From an uncultured Oscillospiraceae bacterium (GTDB lineage Bacteria; Bacillota; Clostridia; Oscillospirales; Acutalibacteraceae), in NCBI GenBank assembly GCA_900546895.1, contig UREO01000020.1, forward strand, positions 1-16,786: a stretch of 16,786 nucleotides of DNA, given 5' to 3'. Under the pieces are notes generated by a model, which saw only the letters and a program-made list of their open reading frames with translations, did no database searches and was not told the DNA's origin. Shown here piece by piece: positions 12,889 to 16,786 of the stretch. The first letter of the stretch is position 1, and each line of letters begins with the position of its first letter. The position numbers and the translations under genes were made by a program.

Positions 12889-14439
12889 ATGGAAGTCAAC
12901 CGGGAATACGCGGTGCAAATGCACGGTATTACAAAAATGTTCGGCTCCTTTTGCGCTCTGAATGACGTCAGTCTCGATGTTAAGAAGGGCACGATTCATG
13001 CCATATTGGGCGAGAACGGCGCCGGAAAAAGCACACTGATGAATGTTCTGTACGGCTTGTATCAGGCCGAAGCGGGGGAAATCTTCCTGAATGGGGAAAA
13101 GGTCAATATCAAAAACCCGAATATTGCCATTGAACACGGAATCGGCATGGTTCATCAGCACTTCATGCTGGTAGACAATTTCACCGTGACCCAGAACATT
13201 ATTCTGGGCAACGAAGTGACCAATCGGTTCGGCGTATTAAACATGAAAAAAGCACGCGAGGAAATTCTTGAAATCGTAAAAAAATACGGGTTGGAAGTGG
13301 ACCCGGACGAAAAAATCGAAGATATTTCCGTTGGCATGCAGCAGCGTGTTGAAATATTAAAAGCGCTCTACCGCGGAGTCGACCTGCTCATCCTGGATGA
13401 GCCCACGGCGGTCCTTACTCCGCAGGAAATCGATGACCTGATTCAGATCATGCGCAATCTGATAGCAGACGGGAAAACGATCATCATTATCACTCATAAG
13501 CTTAAGGAGATCAAAGCCTCCTCGGACGTCTGCACCATTATCCGACGCGGCAAGTATATTGACACGGTCAACGTCGCCGATGTGGACCAGGAGGAGCTTG
13601 CTACCAAGATGGTCGGTCATGCGGTCCAGCTTGTGGTCGAAAAATCTCCGGCCGATCCGGGCGAGGTCGTCTTTGAAATCGATAATCTGACGGTCAGGGA
13701 CGAACGGAAGCTGGAGGCGGTCAAAAATCTGTCGCTGAAGGTGCGCAAAGGCGAAATCGTCGGCGTGGCGGGCATTGACGGGAACGGCCAGAAAGAGCTG
13801 GTCGAAGCCATCACCAACCTGACACGAGCGGAGAGCGGCACCATCAAAATAAACGGTGTCGAAATCCAGAACACAACGACGCGCAGCGTTATCGACCATA
13901 AAATCTCCACGGTGCATGAAGACCGGCAGAAGCGCGGTCTGGTGCTTCCGTTTACGGTGGCGGAAAATATGGTGATTGAAAAATACCGCTGTCCGCCGTA
14001 CAGCAAAAACGGCATGCTCAACAGAAGCGAAATTCTTTCCTACACGAAGAATCTGATCAAAGAGTTCGATATCCGTCCGGATAACTGCGAAAGCCAGCCG
14101 GTGCGCGGGCTTTCCGGAGGAAACCAGCAGAAGGTCATTCTTGCGCGTGAAATATCGAACGAGCCCGATCTTCTGATTGCCGTCCAGCCGACCCGCGGGC
14201 TGGACGTAGGGGCGATTGAATACGTACATAAGACGCTGGTGCGCGAACGGGACAGGGGCAGGGCGATCCTTCTGATTTCCCTGGAGCTTGACGAGGTCAT
14301 GAATGTCTCGGATACCATCGACGTGATTTACGCGGGAACGATTGTTGACAGTTTCAAGCAGGGAGAGGTCGACGAAAAAACGATAGGACTTTTGATGGCG
14401 GGAGGTAAGCTTGATGAAAACAACAGTCAAAATTCTTAA
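12889..14439 (+). CDS. Nucleoside ABC importer, double-domain ATPase (NupO/RbsA-like)
   Basis: The 516 residues hold two fused ABC domains that power the two permeases. Domain 1: Walker A GENGAGKST (41-49), signature SVGMQQR (147-153), Walker B LLILDEPT (166-173), H-loop ITHKL (201-205). Domain 2: degenerate P-loop GIDGNGQKEL (295-304), HEDRQKRGL (343-351), full signature LSGGNQQK (408-415). Its Walker B region reads LLIAVQPTRGLDVGA, so the usual Asp-Glu is Val-Gln. Loss of that acidic pair in the second half is a family trait, leaving one competent catalytic site. AGGGGGT lies 8 nt before ATG 12889. The first permease starts 26 nt inside this gene's 3' end. Confidence 0.95.
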   Translation: MEVNREYAVQMHGITKMFGSFCALNDVSLDVKKGTIHAILGENGAGKSTLMNVLYGLYQAEAGEIFLNGEKVNIKNPNIAIEHGIGMVHQHFMLVDNFTVTQNIILGNEVTNRFGVLNMKKAREEILEIVKKYGLEVDPDEKIEDISVGMQQRVEILKALYRGVDLLILDEPTAVLTPQEIDDLIQIMRNLIADGKTIIIITHKLKEIKASSDVCTIIRRGKYIDTVNVADVDQEELATKMVGHAVQLVVEKSPADPGEVVFEIDNLTVRDERKLEAVKNLSLKVRKGEIVGVAGIDGNGQKELVEAITNLTRAESGTIKINGVEIQNTTTRSVIDHKISTVHEDRQKRGLVLPFTVAENMVIEKYRCPPYSKNGMLNRSEILSYTKNLIKEFDIRPDNCESQPVRGLSGGNQQKVILAREISNEPDLLIAVQPTRGLDVGAIEYVHKTLVRERDRGRAILLISLELDEVMNVSDTIDVIYAGTIVDSFKQGEVDEKTIGLLMAGGKLDENNSQNS

Positions 14440-15541
14440 AAAACCGATTACCTCCACCTTTATTGCGATTCTGTTCGGTTTTCTGGTTGCCGCGGTCGTG
14501 CTCGTGTTTGCGGGTTACAACCCATGGGAGTCCTTCGGGGCGCTGTTCAAGGGAATCTTTGCAAAGCCGAAGTACATTTCCAACGTCATTATCAAGGCGA
14601 CGCCCATCATATTAACCGGTCTGAGCGTTGCGTTTGCCTTTAAAACCGGCATGTTCAATATCGGTGCCGAGGGCCAGTACATAGCGGGAACCGTCGCCGC
14701 CGTCTGCGTCGGTGTCAAGTTTAACTTTGCCCCCGTTATTCAGATCCCGCTTGTGGTGCTTTCCGGCGTGCTTGCCGGGGCGATTTTCGGCGGGATCATC
14801 GGCTACCTGAAAGCACGGTTCGGCATTCATGAGGTCATTACCAGCATCATGCTGAACTGGATCGGTCTTTATCTTTCCAACTTTATTGTTAATACGGCGG
14901 CTTACCATCAGCCGAATTCCACAAGCTCCTTCGCGGTGAACGACTCTAGCTTCACCATGCTCCTGCCGAACTGGAAAACCTCCAAAGCAGGCATGGCTTC
15001 TCTGAAGCCGCACCAGTGGCTGTATGAGATGATGCTGAAAACGGATGTGAATTTCGGTATTCTGATCGCCGTGGTCATGGCTCTCGTTATCTGGGTGCTG
15101 CTTTACCGCTCTACAAAGGGCTACGAGCTGCGCGCGGTCGGCTTTAACCGCGACGCCGCGGAATTTGCCGGCATCAACGTGGGCCGCAACGTCACCCAGG
15201 CGATGCTGATTGCGGGGGCGCTGGCGGGTCTTGCGGGCGCGCTGGCGATTACGGGAACCGCGCCTCACAAAATTTCCCAGATGGCGGCGTTTGAAAACAA
15301 CGGCTTCAACGGCCTGTCCGTCGCGCTGATTGCCGGTTCCTCTCCGGTAGGCTGTATCTTTGCCGGGCTTTTGTTTGGCGGTCTGCTTTACGGCGGGCAG
15401 AGCGTACAGCAGGATGTCGGAGCGCCAACGGAGATAATCAACATCATGATCGGCACCATCGTATTCTTTGTGGCTCTGACGAAAATTGTGCCGTCACTTG
15501 CCGACAGGCTTGAAAAGAGAGGTGCTCACCGTGTTAAGTAA
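14414..15541 (+). CDS. Nucleoside ABC importer, permease 1 (NupP-like)
   Basis: First of two membrane subunits of the branched-chain-type permease family, forming a heterodimer with the next product. The 375 residues carry an N-terminal helix (about 12-35), the motif FAFKTGMFNIGAEGQYIAG (about 73-91) shared by ribose/nucleoside permeases, and further hydrophobic helices to the C-terminus (AMLIAGALAGLAGALAITGT, NIMIGTIVFFVALTKIV). A long hydrophilic insert about 165-200 (HQPNSTSSFAVNDSS) is probably an external loop. GGAGGT (14401-14406) fits the ATG at 14414; the TTG three bases earlier is less likely. It overlaps the ATPase gene by 26 nt and the next gene by 11 nt, implying coupled translation. 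Confidence 0.93.
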   Translation: MKTTVKILKKPITSTFIAILFGFLVAAVVLVFAGYNPWESFGALFKGIFAKPKYISNVIIKATPIILTGLSVAFAFKTGMFNIGAEGQYIAGTVAAVCVGVKFNFAPVIQIPLVVLSGVLAGAIFGGIIGYLKARFGIHEVITSIMLNWIGLYLSNFIVNTAAYHQPNSTSSFAVNDSSFTMLLPNWKTSKAGMASLKPHQWLYEMMLKTDVNFGILIAVVMALVIWVLLYRSTKGYELRAVGFNRDAAEFAGINVGRNVTQAMLIAGALAGLAGALAITGTAPHKISQMAAFENNGFNGLSVALIAGSSPVGCIFAGLLFGGLLYGGQSVQQDVGAPTEIINIMIGTIVFFVALTKIVPSLADRLEKRGAHRVK

Positions 15542-16451
15542 AATTCTTCTGTTGCTCGGTATTACGCTGATGTACTCGACTCCCCTGGTGTTCGGCGCTT
15601 TGGGCGGCGTTATTTCGGAGCGCTCCGGCGTCGTCAACATCGGGATTGAGGGAATGATGACGGTAGGCGCGTTCACGGCGGCCGCAGTCAGTTATTTTAC
15701 CGGAAATCCGTGGCTCGGCCTGCTTGCGGCCGGTGCGGCGGGCGGCCTGATTTCCCTTTTGCACGCAGTGGCTTCCGTCACCTTTAAGGCGGACCAGACC
15801 ATTTCCGGTATCGCCATCAATCTGATCGGGCCGGGACTGGCGTTGTTTTTCTGCCGCCTGATGTTTGACGACGCGACCATGACGCTTCCGGCAAAAACAC
15901 TGCCGAAGCTGTTCGGGGAAAGCGGGTTTGCCGACAGCCCTCTGAAAAACCTGAACGTAGACGTCACGGTCGTGCTTGCACTGGCGGTTTCCGCCGCCAT
16001 GTGGTTCTTCCTTTACCGGACCAAATGGGGGCTCCATGTGCGCTCGGTGGGCGAGCATCCCGCTGCGGCCGATACTCTTGGCATTCCTGTCAGCCGTGTC
16101 CGCTACCTGTGCGTGTTCGCATCCGGTGTTCTGGCCGGTTTCGGCGGCGCTTCCATGACGCTTGCCATCATCTCTCAGTTTACGCCGACCGCGATCAGCG
16201 GGCAGGGCTTCATCGCGCTGGCAGCCGTTATCTTCGGAAAATGGACTCCGTTCGGCGCTTACGGCGCATGCCTGCTTTTTGGTTTTGCACAGGCACTGAC
16301 GATTGTGCTGGGCGGCGGCGACTTTGCCGTTCCGTCCCAGATTCTTGCAATGCTTCCGTACGTTCTGACTATTGTGGTCCTGATTCTGTTCGTTGGCCGT
16401 TCGGTCGCCCCGAAGGCGGACGGCGAGCCCTATGAAAAGGGCGTAAGATAA
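15531..16451 (+). CDS. Nucleoside ABC importer, permease 2 (NupQ-like)
   Basis: Second membrane subunit of the same importer, 306 residues, almost entirely hydrophobic helices. The characteristic LGGVISERSGVVNIGIEGMM (about 21-40) is equivalent to the FKTGMFNIGAEGQ motif of permease 1. A cytoplasmic TKWGLHVRSVGEHPAAADTLG loop follows at about 164-184, the likely ATPase contact. The start is GTG 15531, placed by an AGAGGTG site about 7 nt upstream and the overlap with the permease 1 stop; an in-frame TTG at 15486 has no good ribosome site. deoC starts about 30 nt after its stop in the same unit. Confidence 0.92.
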   Translation: MLSKILLLLGITLMYSTPLVFGALGGVISERSGVVNIGIEGMMTVGAFTAAAVSYFTGNPWLGLLAAGAAGGLISLLHAVASVTFKADQTISGIAINLIGPGLALFFCRLMFDDATMTLPAKTLPKLFGESGFADSPLKNLNVDVTVVLALAVSAAMWFFLYRTKWGLHVRSVGEHPAAADTLGIPVSRVRYLCVFASGVLAGFGGASMTLAIISQFTPTAISGQGFIALAAVIFGKWTPFGAYGACLLFGFAQALTIVLGGGDFAVPSQILAMLPYVLTIVVLILFVGRSVAPKADGEPYEKGVR

Positions 16452-16485
16452 CGCAGTATTGAAAATAAAAAAGGAGATCATGAAA

Positions 16486-16740
16486 ATGGATCACCAGAAA
16501 ATACTGGAGAAAGTAGATCATACCTTGCTGACGCAGACTGCGGCATGGGAAGAAATCAAACAAATCTGCGACGACGCGGTTAAGTACCGCACCGCGTCGG
16601 TTTGTATCCCCGCCGCGTACGTGAAGCGCGCGAAGGAATATGTCGGGGACAAAATGGCGGTCTGCACCGTAATCGGTTTTCCGAACGGCTATTCCACGAC
16701 GGCAGTCAAGGTGTTTGAAACGAAGGATGCGATTCATAAC
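16486..16740 (+). CDS. deoC: Deoxyribose-phosphate aldolase DeoC, N-terminal fragment
   Basis: DeoC cleaves 2-deoxyribose 5-phosphate to glyceraldehyde 3-phosphate and acetaldehyde, the last step after DeoD/DeoB. Only 85 codons are present. The N-terminal pattern ILEKVDHTLL, IKQICDDAV, ASVCIPAAYVKRAKEY and VCTVIGFPNGYSTTAVKVFET is typical, while the Schiff-base lysine region of a protein of about 220 residues is missing. AAGGAG (16471-16476) lies 9 nt before ATG 16486 and 3 nt before the in-frame ATG 16480; I prefer 16486. The reading frame is genuine to codon HN at 16740. The following LSLIHI is translated sequencing adapter, so this is an assembly end, not a natural truncation. Confidence 0.93.
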
Positions 16741-16786
16741 CTGTCTCTTATACACATCTGACGCTGCCGACGAATTAGACGGTGTA
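16741..16786. other. Nextera adapter and index remnant (artefact)
   Basis: CTGTCTCTTATACACATCT (16741-16759) is the Tn5 mosaic end used in Nextera libraries. It is followed by GACGCTGCCGACGA (16760-16773), completing the reverse complement of the read-1 transposase adapter. Next come an 8-base index ATTAGACG (16774-16781; reverse complement CGTCTAAT, which I recall as an i5 index) and GTGTA, the first bases of the P5-side primer. This is library DNA left on the contig end, not a Tn5 insertion. Confidence 0.98.

Noticed and set aside
15486..15530. TTG start adding 15 residues to permease 2
   Set aside because: It has no good ribosome site, and the added residues are hydrophilic and unlike the family; GTG 15531 has an AGAGGTG site and begins directly at the first membrane helix.
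1..16740. A previously undescribed multi-gene system (defence, secretion or biosynthetic)
   Set aside because: Every substantial gene belongs to a known housekeeping or transport family. Nothing resembling a toxin, nuclease, phage, CRISPR or biosynthetic module is present.
16369..16755. 128-codon minus-strand frame starting MYKRQ
   Set aside because: Its start lies in the Nextera adapter, and the rest is antisense to the deoC fragment and permease 2.
16741..16759. Tn5-type mosaic end as evidence of a mobile element
   Set aside because: The mosaic end is followed by Illumina adapter, index and primer bases, so it comes from library preparation.

Overview
The window looks like a chromosomal segment from a Gram-positive, low-to-moderate G+C anaerobe of the class Clostridia (possibly Oscillospirales/Ruminococcaceae-like). 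This is inferred from strong AGGAGG-type ribosome sites, consensus housekeeping promoters, lipoprotein substrate-binding proteins with Ser/Ala-rich linkers, and protein flavour; no rRNA or other phylogenetic marker is present. It is an Illumina assembly fragment. The left edge cuts through apbE, and the last 46 bases (16741-16786) are Nextera sequencing adapter with an index, not genome.

Layout. (1) 1-3056, minus strand: apbE (FAD:protein FMN transferase, 3' end off the edge) and a two-PAS, membrane-anchored GGDEF diguanylate cyclase, with a terminator and an apbE promoter between them. (2) 3057-3535: a long gene-free divergent region with an A+T-rich stretch, several inverted repeats and an extended -10 promoter. 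(3) 3536-4699, plus: a YbaK/EbsC-type aminoacyl-tRNA deacylase and trmB (tRNA m7G46 methyltransferase), 12 bases apart. (4) 4729-7406: metNIQ, a methionine-type ABC importer, under a perfect TTGACA-N17-TATAAT promoter and closed by a strong hairpin. (5) 7411-8416: corA with its own promoter. (6) 8566-16740: a nucleoside uptake and catabolism cluster.

The nucleoside cluster starts with a LacI-family regulator whose promoter carries a perfect 16-bp palindrome at the predicted transcription start. It continues with deoB (phosphopentomutase), deoD (purine nucleoside phosphorylase), a second promoter, a BmpA/PnrA-type nucleoside-binding lipoprotein, a double-domain ABC ATPase, two permeases, and the start of deoC (deoxyribose-phosphate aldolase). 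Together they would import (deoxy)nucleosides, split off the base, convert (deoxy)ribose 1-phosphate to the 5-phosphate, and cleave deoxyribose 5-phosphate to glyceraldehyde 3-phosphate and acetaldehyde.

I found no CRISPR array, insertion sequence, phage gene, tRNA or rRNA. All genes belong to known families. The less ordinary material is regulatory: repeated TTGAAA-N4-TTTCAA sites around lacI, direct repeats flanking the metN -35 box, strong hairpins without U-tracts after both binding-protein genes, and an unexplained set of palindromes in 3211-3487.
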